Positions 17,047 to 25,005 of a DNA stretch of 64,000 nt are shown piece by piece (positions within the stretch are counted from its first letter, which is position 1; each line of letters starts with the position of its first letter). The notes beneath the pieces were generated by a model. That model had not been told where the DNA came from and made no database searches. It saw nothing but the letters and a program-made list of their open reading frames with translations. The DNA lies in assembly GCA_022821845.1 (NCBI GenBank), contig JAJECT010000042.1, forward strand, positions 1-64,000. The letters run 5' to 3'. Position numbers and translations under genes: made by a program. The DNA comes from Rhodothermales bacterium (lineage in GTDB: Bacteria; Bacteroidota; Rhodothermia; Rhodothermales; VXPQ01).

Positions 17047-19517
17047 CAGAAAGAAATACGGTATGCGAACGAGGGAAGCACCGGAAAGAGGCTCAACTGA
17101 CGAAAATTGAATGTAGACGCGCTGCGGTTTTCCCGCACGGGGTACACCACGAACGGATTTTTCCGGTTATAGGTATTGTACGTGCCGAACGTAAGCGTAC
17201 GCGTGCCCCAGGAACGTTCCTTCCGAAAATGGATGGCAAGGTCCAGGCGATGGTACGACCGGAGACGGGACGCGTTGCGCGGGCCGTAATCCACTACGAT
17301 GACTTCATCGTCGTCGTCTGGCCCGCTGTAATAATCGTGTTCCTGGTCGTGCAGCAACACCGAGTGGCGGCCCACCGGAAGCCAGGCGGGATAGCCGCTG
17401 CCGAAGACCCAGGCCGCGGATATTTCCTTGTTGGGCGAGAGGCGGCGTTGCGCTACGATGGACACGTCGTGCCGCCGGTCGTAGCGGTACGGGAAAACTT
17501 CTCCGTTATTCAGGTTCTTGAAATCCCGGGTGGCTTTCGCCCACGAATACCCGATCCACCCGCTCGTGCGGCCCGTTTTCTTCTGCAGGAACAATTCGAC
17601 GCCGTACGCCACGCCGCGCCCGGTCTCGATCAGTTCGGGCCAGTCCCTGAACACCGAGTCGAAGGTTTGCGTGCCCGCCTTGTATTCTATGATGTCGCGC
17701 ATCCATTTGTAGTAGCTTTCGAGCGACGCCTCGTAGCGCCCCTCCCGGATATTCCGCACCAGCCCGACGGCTACCTGATGGCTCTTCTGGGGCGGCATCC
17801 GCTCCAGCGCCGAAACCCAGAAATCCGTAAAGGGATTGCCCGTGCTGGCGGTCAGGAAGTGCACGGGCTGCTGCATCCGCACGTAGGACGCTTTCGCCGA
17901 CATGCGCCGGGCCACGCGGCGGCTCATGCTCAAGCGCGGCTCCAGGGAAGGGTAGCTGGCGCCGTCCACGAAATACCAGGCCATGCGCAGGCCCGCATTC
18001 ACCCGCAAGCCGGAAAACAGCGTCATGTCGTCCTCGGCGTAGAGGGCGGCCTCGCTGGAGCGAACCGTGCCGACCGGCGACACCAGCGTCGTGTCCTCGA
18101 CGGTTTCCCCGAAATCCTTTTCCCAAAACCAGAGCCTGCCCGGGCTGAAACTATGGCGAATCCCTTCCGCCCCGAAACGCAGATAATGACTGGGCGAAGG
18201 CCGGTGCTCCAGGTCCAGCTTCACGGTATAGTCCAGAATGTCGGATACGTAGCTTACGCTCGATTCGTAATCGTAGCCCCCGGATTGCTCGCCCTGGCTA
18301 TGGTACCGTTCGTCTGTCCCGATGGCGAAACTGTAATTCGTGAGGCCCACCAGCACGTTGGAAAACGTGCGGTTGCCAAACAGCCGGTTCCAGCGGAGCG
18401 CCGCCAGCCGATTGCGCCAGCCCAGATCGCCTTCGAATTCGCCTTCCTCGTATTGATCGTCCCAACTGTCCGAACCGTAAAACAGATCGCGCCCCGAATA
18501 GCCGCTCAGATATATGCGGTCCTTCCTCGACAGGATGTAGTTCGCCTTGAAATTCACGTCGTAGAAAAAGTATCCCGCGCGCGTATCCTCCGACAGGAAG
18601 GGCCGCGCCAGCAGGTCGGCGAGCGTACGGCGGGCGGTAAAAAGAAACGAGGCCTTGTCCCGTATGATCGGCCCTTCCAGCGTCGCGCGCGTCGCGATAA
18701 GCCCGGTCCCCACATCGCCGCCGTACTTCCTCAGGTTGCCCTCTTTCATCGTCAGGTTCACGACGGACGACAGGCGACCTCCGTACCGCGCCGGGAAGCC
18801 TCCCTTGATCAGTTCGACGTGCTTCATCGCATCCGCGTTGAACACGCTCAGAAAACCGAACAGGTGCGACGGGTTGTACAGCGGAAGCCCGTCCAGCAGG
18901 ATGAGGTTCTGATCCGGCCCCCCGCCCCGCACATAGAACCCGCTGCGACCTTCCGATCCGGACTGTACGCCGGGCAAGAGTTGCAGCGTCTTCTGGATAT
19001 CCACTTCGCCCAGCAGGGCCGGAAGCGACTGTATCTGATCTATCGCCACCTCGTGGCGCCCCATCTGCGGCTGGTCGATCAGGGAATCCGCCCGCGCCAC
19101 CACCTCGATGCCTTCAAGGTCTATGGCGATGGGCGCAAGGGCCACGTCCAGCGTCGTATCCGCCGAAAGCGACAGGGCGCGCGTAACGGTTTCGTAGCCG
19201 AGGTAGGCAAACGCCAGGGTAAGCGAATCGAGGCGGACGGTGAGGCTGTAGAAACCGTACTGGTTCGTTACCGAGCCAATGCCCAGCGCCGGCACGCTCA
19301 CCGTGGCGCCCGGAAGACGCTCCCCGCTTTCCGCATCCTCTATGTACCCGTTGACGGTGCGGACTTCTCCTGCGTCCTGCGCCGCCGCCGGCCCGGCGAC
19401 GAACGCGCCCGCCAGGAAACACAGCGCGAAGAGGACAAGCAGGCAACCTCGGCGGAGCCGATGCCCGGAAGGACATCGAAACACCGTGGATACGTATTCT
19501 TTGATCGACGAAAACAT
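17046..19517 (-). CDS. TonB-dependent outer-membrane receptor with carboxypeptidase-like regulatory domain
   Basis: 823 aa from the ATG at 19517. The start was chosen because it puts a signal peptide (GCLLVLFALCFLAGAFVAGPAAAQ) at the N-terminus and lies 21 bases after tonB. Next comes a CarboxypepD_reg-like beta domain (VNGYIEDAESGERLPGATV to YLGYETVTR). The plug has EVDIQKTLQLLPGVQSG, FYVRGGGPDQNLILLDGLPLYNP and GGFPARYGGRLSSVV, and a 22-stranded barrel ends in FAYRISF with a terminal Phe. It imports a ligand across the outer membrane using TonB energy. It is of the FecA/CirA-like rather than classic SusC length. Neighbours point to a cell-wall or amino-sugar ligand, but that is inference. 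Confidence 0.92.
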   Translation of the reverse strand: MFSSIKEYVSTVFRCPSGHRLRRGCLLVLFALCFLAGAFVAGPAAAQDAGEVRTVNGYIEDAESGERLPGATVSVPALGIGSVTNQYGFYSLTVRLDSLTLAFAYLGYETVTRALSLSADTTLDVALAPIAIDLEGIEVVARADSLIDQPQMGRHEVAIDQIQSLPALLGEVDIQKTLQLLPGVQSGSEGRSGFYVRGGGPDQNLILLDGLPLYNPSHLFGFLSVFNADAMKHVELIKGGFPARYGGRLSSVVNLTMKEGNLRKYGGDVGTGLIATRATLEGPIIRDKASFLFTARRTLADLLARPFLSEDTRAGYFFYDVNFKANYILSRKDRIYLSGYSGRDLFYGSDSWDDQYEEGEFEGDLGWRNRLAALRWNRLFGNRTFSNVLVGLTNYSFAIGTDERYHSQGEQSGGYDYESSVSYVSDILDYTVKLDLEHRPSPSHYLRFGAEGIRHSFSPGRLWFWEKDFGETVEDTTLVSPVGTVRSSEAALYAEDDMTLFSGLRVNAGLRMAWYFVDGASYPSLEPRLSMSRRVARRMSAKASYVRMQQPVHFLTASTGNPFTDFWVSALERMPPQKSHQVAVGLVRNIREGRYEASLESYYKWMRDIIEYKAGTQTFDSVFRDWPELIETGRGVAYGVELFLQKKTGRTSGWIGYSWAKATRDFKNLNNGEVFPYRYDRRHDVSIVAQRRLSPNKEISAAWVFGSGYPAWLPVGRHSVLLHDQEHDYYSGPDDDDEVIVVDYGPRNASRLRSYHRLDLAIHFRKERSWGTRTLTFGTYNTYNRKNPFVVYPVRENRSASTFNFRQLSLFPVLPSFAYRISF

Positions 19518-19537
19518 ATAAAAGCAATGCGCTCCCG

Positions 19538-20263
19538 CTATTCCAGCCGGAAACGGAACGTTACGGTGCCCGTCTGAAGCTCCTGCGGCGCATTGGACGG
19601 CAAGGGGTTGAAACGCCATTGCTGCAAGGCGTCCATGGCGGCTTTCTCCAGGTCCGCGTCACCCTTCAGGAGCAGCAAGCGCTGCACGACCCGGCCTTGC
19701 GGATCGACGGTAATTTGTACGCGAATCGTTGCGTTCACCTGGGTCCGGTACGCAGGCAACGGCGCGTACGCAGGGTCCCGGTTCAACCCTTCGATTTGAA
19801 AAGGCGCGGCGGTTTCGTCGTCCAGGCCCGCGCCGGTTTCGTCGGGGCGGGTTTCGCCTGCTTCGCTGGGGGCGGCGCTGCCGAGGGGACGAATGGGCGG
19901 GGTCTCGTCCTGCGGGTCGGGCTCTTCCGCCGCTTCCTCGCTGTCCTGTCGTTCGGGAGATACTTCCTCGACCTCCGGCGTTGGCGCCTGTTCTTCGTCA
20001 GGAATGGGCTGCGGCTGATCCGGCAGGTCCACTTGCCGGGCGTCTTCCGGCGCAGGTGGGGGCTCCTCCAGGGTTTCTTCCGGTTCTTCGGGCGCTTCCA
20101 CCTGTTCCGAGGGGCGGCTTTCCGAATACGGGCCGAAGTCCACCTCCACGAAGCCCATTTGCCGGGAATCCGCTTGCGCCACCGTCAAAAAGGCAAAGAG
20201 AAAGAGTACGCCCGCATGCAGCGCCACACTGGCTCCCAAACCGATCCATTCGTTTTTTTTCAT
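19538..20263 (-). CDS. tonB: Energy transducer TonB
   Basis: 241 aa. An N-terminal inner-membrane helix (IGLGASVALHAGVLFLFAFLTVA) with the conserved His for ExbB/ExbD contact, a long Pro/Glu-rich periplasmic linker (repeats of EEP, PPAPED, PEVEEV) and a C-terminal TonB box domain (QVNATIRVQITVDPQGRVV to ALQQWRFNPLPS). The linker is strongly acidic, unlike the Pro/Lys-rich linker of enteric TonB. First gene of the leftward receptor set, so it is probably dedicated to the adjacent receptor. Confidence 0.92.
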   Translation of the reverse strand: MKKNEWIGLGASVALHAGVLFLFAFLTVAQADSRQMGFVEVDFGPYSESRPSEQVEAPEEPEETLEEPPPAPEDARQVDLPDQPQPIPDEEQAPTPEVEEVSPERQDSEEAAEEPDPQDETPPIRPLGSAAPSEAGETRPDETGAGLDDETAAPFQIEGLNRDPAYAPLPAYRTQVNATIRVQITVDPQGRVVQRLLLLKGDADLEKAAMDALQQWRFNPLPSNAPQELQTGTVTFRFRLE

Positions 20264-20467
20264 GGGCGCATGGTATGCAGGGGCCAGGGCCTTGGAGGGG
20301 GAAACGAACCGAAAATAAACGAAAGCAAAGCGACGGTATTGTGGAACGCGGAAGGGGTTTCCGGGATCCCCGGCGACTTCGGCGCGGCGGACGGGCGGCT
20401 ACGGGGTCGGCGGCGGCCTGCAAGGTTCATGCAAAAGCAACGTCCCCAGCCCCGCAAAACGCCTTGA

Positions 20468-20511
20468 CCTTAATTTTTTAAGTTGAAATTCTCCAGCCTA
20501 AAAAATTAAGG
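20468..20511. repeat. AT-rich palindromic repeat, copy 2
   Basis: Perfect 13-base arms CCTTAATTTTTTA and TAAAAAATTAAGG around an 18-base loop, in the gap between tonB and the T9SS-sorted propeller protein. It shares its left arm and flank with the palindrome at 11338. T-rich arms could also act as a terminator for the gene ending at 20549. Confidence 0.65.
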
Positions 20512-20548
20512 TTGGGCCTTGGGAAGGGGGCTGAAATACTCCATAATC

Positions 20549-22363
20549 TCACTTCCTGAGCGTCATAAGGCCCGTTTTTGCCTGCCCCGCCGCTTCCAGA
20601 CGATACAGGTAGACCCCGCTGGGCAAGGAGGTTCCGTCGAATACGGTGGCATGGGCTCCCGCCTGTCGTACGCCGTCCACCAACGTAGCGACCTCGCGTC
20701 CGAGCGCGTCGTAGACCGCAAGGCGAACCGGACCGGAGGCGGGCAGCGCGTATTCGATGGTCGTCGTATGCGTAAACGGGTTCGGGTAATTCGACGCCAG
20801 CGCGGCGGCGGCTGGAAGTTCGGCTGCGGCTTCGCTGGAAGTGATGGTGGAGGCGGCGTATTTGGCGAGGAACACACTTGAGTCGTTACCCTCCAGCGTC
20901 AATTCTTCCGATCCCAACTGAAGACTTTCCCAAAAATATCCCGCGATATAAAGATCCCCTGAAGGAGCAATCGCTATATCAGTGATATACTGTGCTCCAG
21001 GACCCGTCGCATGCGCAATCCAGAGCAAGTCGCCATTCGCGTCATAGCGAGCCACAAAACCATCCAACTCATTGTAACCATCCATATCATAAACCTCATA
21101 ATTATCATAATTATAAATCTGAAATTCTCCAAGATGAAGAACAGCACTGTTAAACTCGCCACTAATGTAAATATATCCTTGGGAATCTGTCGTAATATCT
21201 GATATAATATCGTGATCGTTTCCTGCTATATGACGGACCCAAATAATATCGCCATTAGGAGCATGCTTAACAAGAAACGAACCAATATCTCCAGGCTCAA
21301 TAAAAGTCGCATCATTAAATACAATCGGCTTGTGAGGATCAGCGTTGCGCCAACCATGAGCAAACCAACTCGTCAATAAATTACCTTCAGCATTAACTGT
21401 CATATCGTTAATAAAAAGGCCTCGTCCATCATGATTACCATATTTAGCAGTATAAAATTTTGCTTCCATACCAAAATCAGTCAAGGGACGAAACCATCGA
21501 AAATTACCATCACTATCAAAGCTTAGTAAAGCATATTTAGCTGTATCGAGAAATAACTCATCCAGTTGATCCTCACCAAAAACAGTTCCTTTGCCAAAGC
21601 AACCCGCGAAATATGTGTTACCCTGGCCGTCCACAGTAAAAACACCCGGTAGGCCAGGATAAATTGAACAATTGACCATGATGGTGTCAAACTCATCCCT
21701 TGCTCCAATCCGTTGATTCCAGCGCAAGGCGCCGTCAGGCCCATAGCTAACTAAAAAAACATCAGTGTACATACTCTCTGGATTACTATTAAAGGTTCTA
21801 AGAGTATCCGATCCGAATAAAAGGTGGTCATCGTAGACGCCGATAGTATAAATATTACCAGCATTGTCCACATCCAAATCTACAATAAAACCAGGAGAAA
21901 ATGATGGTAATATATTATCTGCAAACAACATATTTCGCAAAATATTACCGTCTGCTCCATAGGAACTAATTCCAATAGCGCCATAACGTTCTGGCGCCAA
22001 CTCATCTATATATCTACCAGGACCTTGGCTTGTATAAAGACCATCAACTCCAGATATAACAGTATATATGGCTATATGCCTATCAAGATTATTATTATAT
22101 AGAGACGGCTTTTGCGTCCATGCCTGAGTACCATCGTGATTATATTTCATGATTACATTGAAATTGCTTATATATATATTTTCATTATTGTCTATATCTA
22201 TATCTTTAATTACACTCAAATTTGTGATTTCTCGAACCCAAGATGGTTCTGTTGGGTATTGTTGTAAATTATTTTTATTAAAATTTTGCCCCTGTGTATC
22301 TATAGAAATAAACACGGATAAACCAAACAGAAATACCACTGAAAAATGTATCGTATGTTTCAT
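20549..22363 (-). CDS. Secreted beta-propeller (SBBP-like) protein with type IX secretion sorting domain
   Basis: 604 aa. Signal peptide IHFSVVFLFGLSVFISIDTQ; repeated blades of the form DNAGNIYTIGVY, VDGQGNTYFAGCFG, TDSQGYIYISGEF and APSGDLYIAGYFW, typical of SBBP/NHL-like propellers; then from ~515 the T9SS type A sorting domain (LASNYPNPFTHTTTIEYALP, LGREVATLVDG, SGVYLYRL, GLMTLRK). Exported across the outer membrane and trimmed or attached by the PorU system. The body (about 20880-22363) is markedly AT-rich, while the sorting-domain part (20549-20870) has the GC-rich host composition, as if a foreign propeller had joined a native tail. Confidence 0.85.
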   Translation of the reverse strand: MKHTIHFSVVFLFGLSVFISIDTQGQNFNKNNLQQYPTEPSWVREITNLSVIKDIDIDNNENIYISNFNVIMKYNHDGTQAWTQKPSLYNNNLDRHIAIYTVISGVDGLYTSQGPGRYIDELAPERYGAIGISSYGADGNILRNMLFADNILPSFSPGFIVDLDVDNAGNIYTIGVYDDHLLFGSDTLRTFNSNPESMYTDVFLVSYGPDGALRWNQRIGARDEFDTIMVNCSIYPGLPGVFTVDGQGNTYFAGCFGKGTVFGEDQLDELFLDTAKYALLSFDSDGNFRWFRPLTDFGMEAKFYTAKYGNHDGRGLFINDMTVNAEGNLLTSWFAHGWRNADPHKPIVFNDATFIEPGDIGSFLVKHAPNGDIIWVRHIAGNDHDIISDITTDSQGYIYISGEFNSAVLHLGEFQIYNYDNYEVYDMDGYNELDGFVARYDANGDLLWIAHATGPGAQYITDIAIAPSGDLYIAGYFWESLQLGSEELTLEGNDSSVFLAKYAASTITSSEAAAELPAAAALASNYPNPFTHTTTIEYALPASGPVRLAVYDALGREVATLVDGVRQAGAHATVFDGTSLPSGVYLYRLEAAGQAKTGLMTLRK

Positions 22364-22408
22364 AATGTCCTCGTAGTTTGGGTATGGTTTAGAATTGCGT
22401 CCTTATTA

Positions 22409-22765
22409 CTACTTCATCAGAAGCACGGATTTCGTAAACCGTTTTCCTGCTGCATCCAATACAACGAAGTACAAACCGCTCGACAAATGGGACGCCTCGA
22501 ATCGAACGGTATGATATCCAGATTTCTGAAGACCGTCCGTTAGCACAGCGACCTCGCGCCCCAAAAGGTCATAAACCAGGAGGCGAACAGGCCCTTCTTC
22601 TGCAAGTCCGTAACCAAGAGAAGAACCCAACGCCAATTCCCCCGCCGGCCGCACAGACGCCTCCCCGCACACCTCCGCCCGCGCCGGCAGAGCCGAAACG
22701 TAGAACGCCCCCAGCGCAAGCGCCAGGACCCATGCGTACCGCGACGACGACAAAAACAGATTCAT
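22409..22765 (-). CDS. Short secreted protein made only of a signal peptide and a T9SS sorting domain
   Basis: 118 aa from the ATG at 22765, with GGGGGAG just upstream on the coding strand. Residues 1-31 are a signal peptide ending ALPARA; the rest is a complete T9SS-type tail: LGYGLAEEGPVRLLVYDLLGREVAVLTDG, then SGYHTVRFEASHLSSGLYFVVL and KSVLLMK. There is no cargo domain between the two. Either it is a deletion remnant of a larger secreted protein or a minimal sorted peptide. Transcribed in the same direction as the propeller gene beyond it. Confidence 0.65.
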   Translation of the reverse strand: MNLFLSSSRYAWVLALALGAFYVSALPARAEVCGEASVRPAGELALGSSLGYGLAEEGPVRLLVYDLLGREVAVLTDGLQKSGYHTVRFEASHLSSGLYFVVLDAAGKRFTKSVLLMK

Positions 22766-22882
22766 TCTCCCCCGGGAATGATGTTCAGGATAAGGCGCTG
22801 CGGACATCGCCCGCCCTGCGCGAACAACCGCCGTATAAAGTATAAGGTAATCTTTCCATATTACCAAAATATTAAAAAATCA

Positions 22883-22892
22883 CCCCCCCCCC
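22883..22892 (+). repeat. Homopolymer C10 in the gap before eboA
   Basis: Ten C in a row in the non-coding gap between the divergent short T9SS protein and eboA, 105 bases before the eboA ATG. Length changes here could alter promoter spacing. No coding frame depends on it. Confidence 0.5.
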
Positions 22893-22997
22893 GCAAGCCC
22901 ACGCCAAAAAAATTCCCCGAACCCGAAAACCGCCCTGGCGGTACAACAAGCCCCAAAAGAAGCCGCCCCTTTCCCGTCGCAACCCCGCCTCAAGCCC

Positions 22998-23900
22998 ATG
23001 CGCCCGCGTCCCGTCGATCTGCCCGGCGTACGGAAACAACTCCTCGCCTGGATTGCCCGGCACGCCAGCGAGGACGCCCTGCGCTGGCTCCGGGACCGCT
23101 GCAAGGAAATCGCAGGCGACGCGCCTGTGGCCAAATGCTTCCTGGCGTTCAGCGGCGCCCCCCGGCGCATTCCCAAAGACACGCTGGCGCTCGACAAAGC
23201 GGACCTTGCGCGGGCAAACGCCCTGCGTCCGGGGTGGAACCCCGAAAACTGGAGCGTAGACGAAGCGGCCCGCGCCCTCCTCGTCCTGTCCCGCCCCGCA
23301 GACGACGAAAACGCCTGGATTCGCATGGCAGAACAACTGTTTTCGACCGCCGACGCGCGCGAATCGGCGACGCTGTACCGAATGCTGCCGCTCTACCCCT
23401 TTCCCGAACGCTTCCGGGCCCGCGCCGCCGAAGGCATTCGGACCAACATGACCTCCGTATTGCAAGCCGTCGCGCACCGCAACCCCTACCCCTCGGAGTA
23501 TTTCGACGAGGGCGCCTGGAACCAGATGATCCTGAAGGTCCTCTTTACCGACAGCGTACTCTACAAGGTGACGGGGCTGGATGCGCGCAGCAACCCGACC
23601 CTCGCCCGAATGCTCGTGGACTACGCGCACGAGCGCTGGGCCGCCGGGCGCGCCGTCTCCCCCGAACTCTGGCGTCCCGTGGGGCCGTTCGCGGCGGCGC
23701 GTCATCTGCCGGACCTGCGCCGCGTCCTGTACGCGGGCGACGAAGCGGAGCAGGAAGCCGCCGCCCTTGCGCTCGCACAAGCGAACGCCCCCGCCGCAAA
23801 CGAACTCCTGGCGGCATTCCCCCGCCTCAAACAACGCATCGACGCCTGCGAACTGACCTGGGAATCCTTCAGTCGGAACCGGATCGAAGGTATGGCATAG
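22998..23900 (+). CDS. eboA: EboA domain protein
   Basis: 300 aa, helical, first gene of the ebo cluster. The family core is clear from about residue 80 to 225: SVDEAARALLVLSR, ATLYRMLPLYPFPERFRARAAEGIRTNM, RNPYPSEYFDEGAWNQMILK, LDARSNPTLARMLVDYAHERWAAGR and PELWRPVGPF. The biochemical role is unknown. In cyanobacteria the ebo genes are needed to get the scytonemin precursor to the periplasm, so a metabolite-processing/export function is the best guess. The ATG at 22998 gives a sensible N-terminus; the stop is followed 114 bases later by eboB. Confidence 0.88.
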   Translation: MRPRPVDLPGVRKQLLAWIARHASEDALRWLRDRCKEIAGDAPVAKCFLAFSGAPRRIPKDTLALDKADLARANALRPGWNPENWSVDEAARALLVLSRPADDENAWIRMAEQLFSTADARESATLYRMLPLYPFPERFRARAAEGIRTNMTSVLQAVAHRNPYPSEYFDEGAWNQMILKVLFTDSVLYKVTGLDARSNPTLARMLVDYAHERWAAGRAVSPELWRPVGPFAAARHLPDLRRVLYAGDEAEQEAAALALAQANAPAANELLAAFPRLKQRIDACELTWESFSRNRIEGMA

Positions 23901-24014
23901 GCTTTCCCTCCCGCGCCATGCATCCGGGCCGCAGGTCCCGACGCCGCCGCGTCCTTACGATACTTTCTTTCGCGACGTTGCGCCGCGCGCGCCGTCTTCA
24001 CATTCCTTGCCGCT

Positions 24015-24932
24015 ATGCCGACCCAATCTCCCCTGTACATCGATCCGCATATCCACATGAGTTCCCGGACCACGGACGACTACGAAGCCATGCGCGCCAG
24101 CGGCGTCGCAGCCGTCATAGAACCCGCCTTCTGGCTGGGCCAACCGCGCACCACGGCGGGCGCCTTCAAGGATTATTTGTCCATGATCGTGGGCTGGGAA
24201 CGCTTTCGGGCAGCCCAATTCGGCATTCGGCATTATTGCGCCATCGGACTGAACGCCAAGGAGGCCAATAACGAGCCGCTTGCAGAGGAAGCAATGGAAT
24301 TCCTGCCACTCTACGCCGCCAAGGAAGGCGTGGTGGCGATCGGGGAGATTGGATACGACGACATGACGCCCGCCGAGGACAAGTACTTCCGGCTGCAACT
24401 CGAACTGGCCAAAGAACTCGGCATGCTCGTCATGGTCCATACCCCCCACCGCAACAAAAAAGAAGGAACGAGTCGCAGCATGGACGCCTGCGAGGATACG
24501 GGCCTGGCGCCGGAGCGGGTCATCGTGGATCACAACAACGAGGAAACGGTTCGGGAAGTCCTCGACCGCGGCTATTGGGCCGCCTTCACCATCTATCCGT
24601 TCACGAAACTGGGCAACGAGCGGATGGTCGAGATTGTGCGGGAATACGGCCCGGAGCGAATTATCATAGACAGCTCGGCGGACTGGGGCGTGAGCGATCC
24701 GCTGGCCGTGCCCAAAACGGCCCGTCTCATGGCCGAACGAGGAATCCCGGAAGACGCGATTCGGGCCGTCGCGTACGACAACGCGCTCGCGGCATACGGA
24801 CAAAGCGGGCAATTTTCGGAAAAAGACTGGCTGGAGCCTGCCCCCATCGACCAGCGCGATCTGTACGGCGGCAACTCGGTGCTGCGCGGCCAAACCCCCG
24901 TAGTCGAGGAAAAAGGATTGATTATCGAGTAA
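24015..24932 (+). CDS. eboB: TatD-like metal-dependent hydrolase EboB
   Basis: 305 aa amidohydrolase-fold enzyme. Metal-site features: DPHIHM near the start, GEIGYDDM, MLVMVHTPH and VIVDHNNEETV, and IIIDSSADWG for the last Asp. The substrate is unknown; in ebo clusters it accompanies EboA and the sugar-phosphate-cyclase-like EboD. The stop TAA is immediately followed by a sequence (GGATACGCTGG) resembling the dispersed repeat edge seen after two other genes. The usual next gene, eboC (UbiA prenyltransferase), is absent here and is replaced by an insertion with the opposite coding strand. Confidence 0.9.
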   Translation: MPTQSPLYIDPHIHMSSRTTDDYEAMRASGVAAVIEPAFWLGQPRTTAGAFKDYLSMIVGWERFRAAQFGIRHYCAIGLNAKEANNEPLAEEAMEFLPLYAAKEGVVAIGEIGYDDMTPAEDKYFRLQLELAKELGMLVMVHTPHRNKKEGTSRSMDACEDTGLAPERVIVDHNNEETVREVLDRGYWAAFTIYPFTKLGNERMVEIVREYGPERIIIDSSADWGVSDPLAVPKTARLMAERGIPEDAIRAVAYDNALAAYGQSGQFSEKDWLEPAPIDQRDLYGGNSVLRGQTPVVEEKGLIIE

Positions 24933-24967
24933 GGATACGCTGGTCGATAAATCCCGCTGATCAATCC
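24930..24967 (+). repeat. Dispersed MITE-like repeat edge, diverged copy
   Basis: TAAGGATACGCTGG followed by GATAAATCC and CGCTGATCAAT resembles the TAGGATACNCTGATTAAATC edge at 5869 and 31888 with a four-base insertion. As in those copies, the first bases are the stop codon of the gene (eboB). Weaker than the others. Confidence 0.4.
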
Positions 24968-25005
24968 AGGAACCCGTCGCGGGACGTCCCGGCGTCAGCC
25001 AGGCC

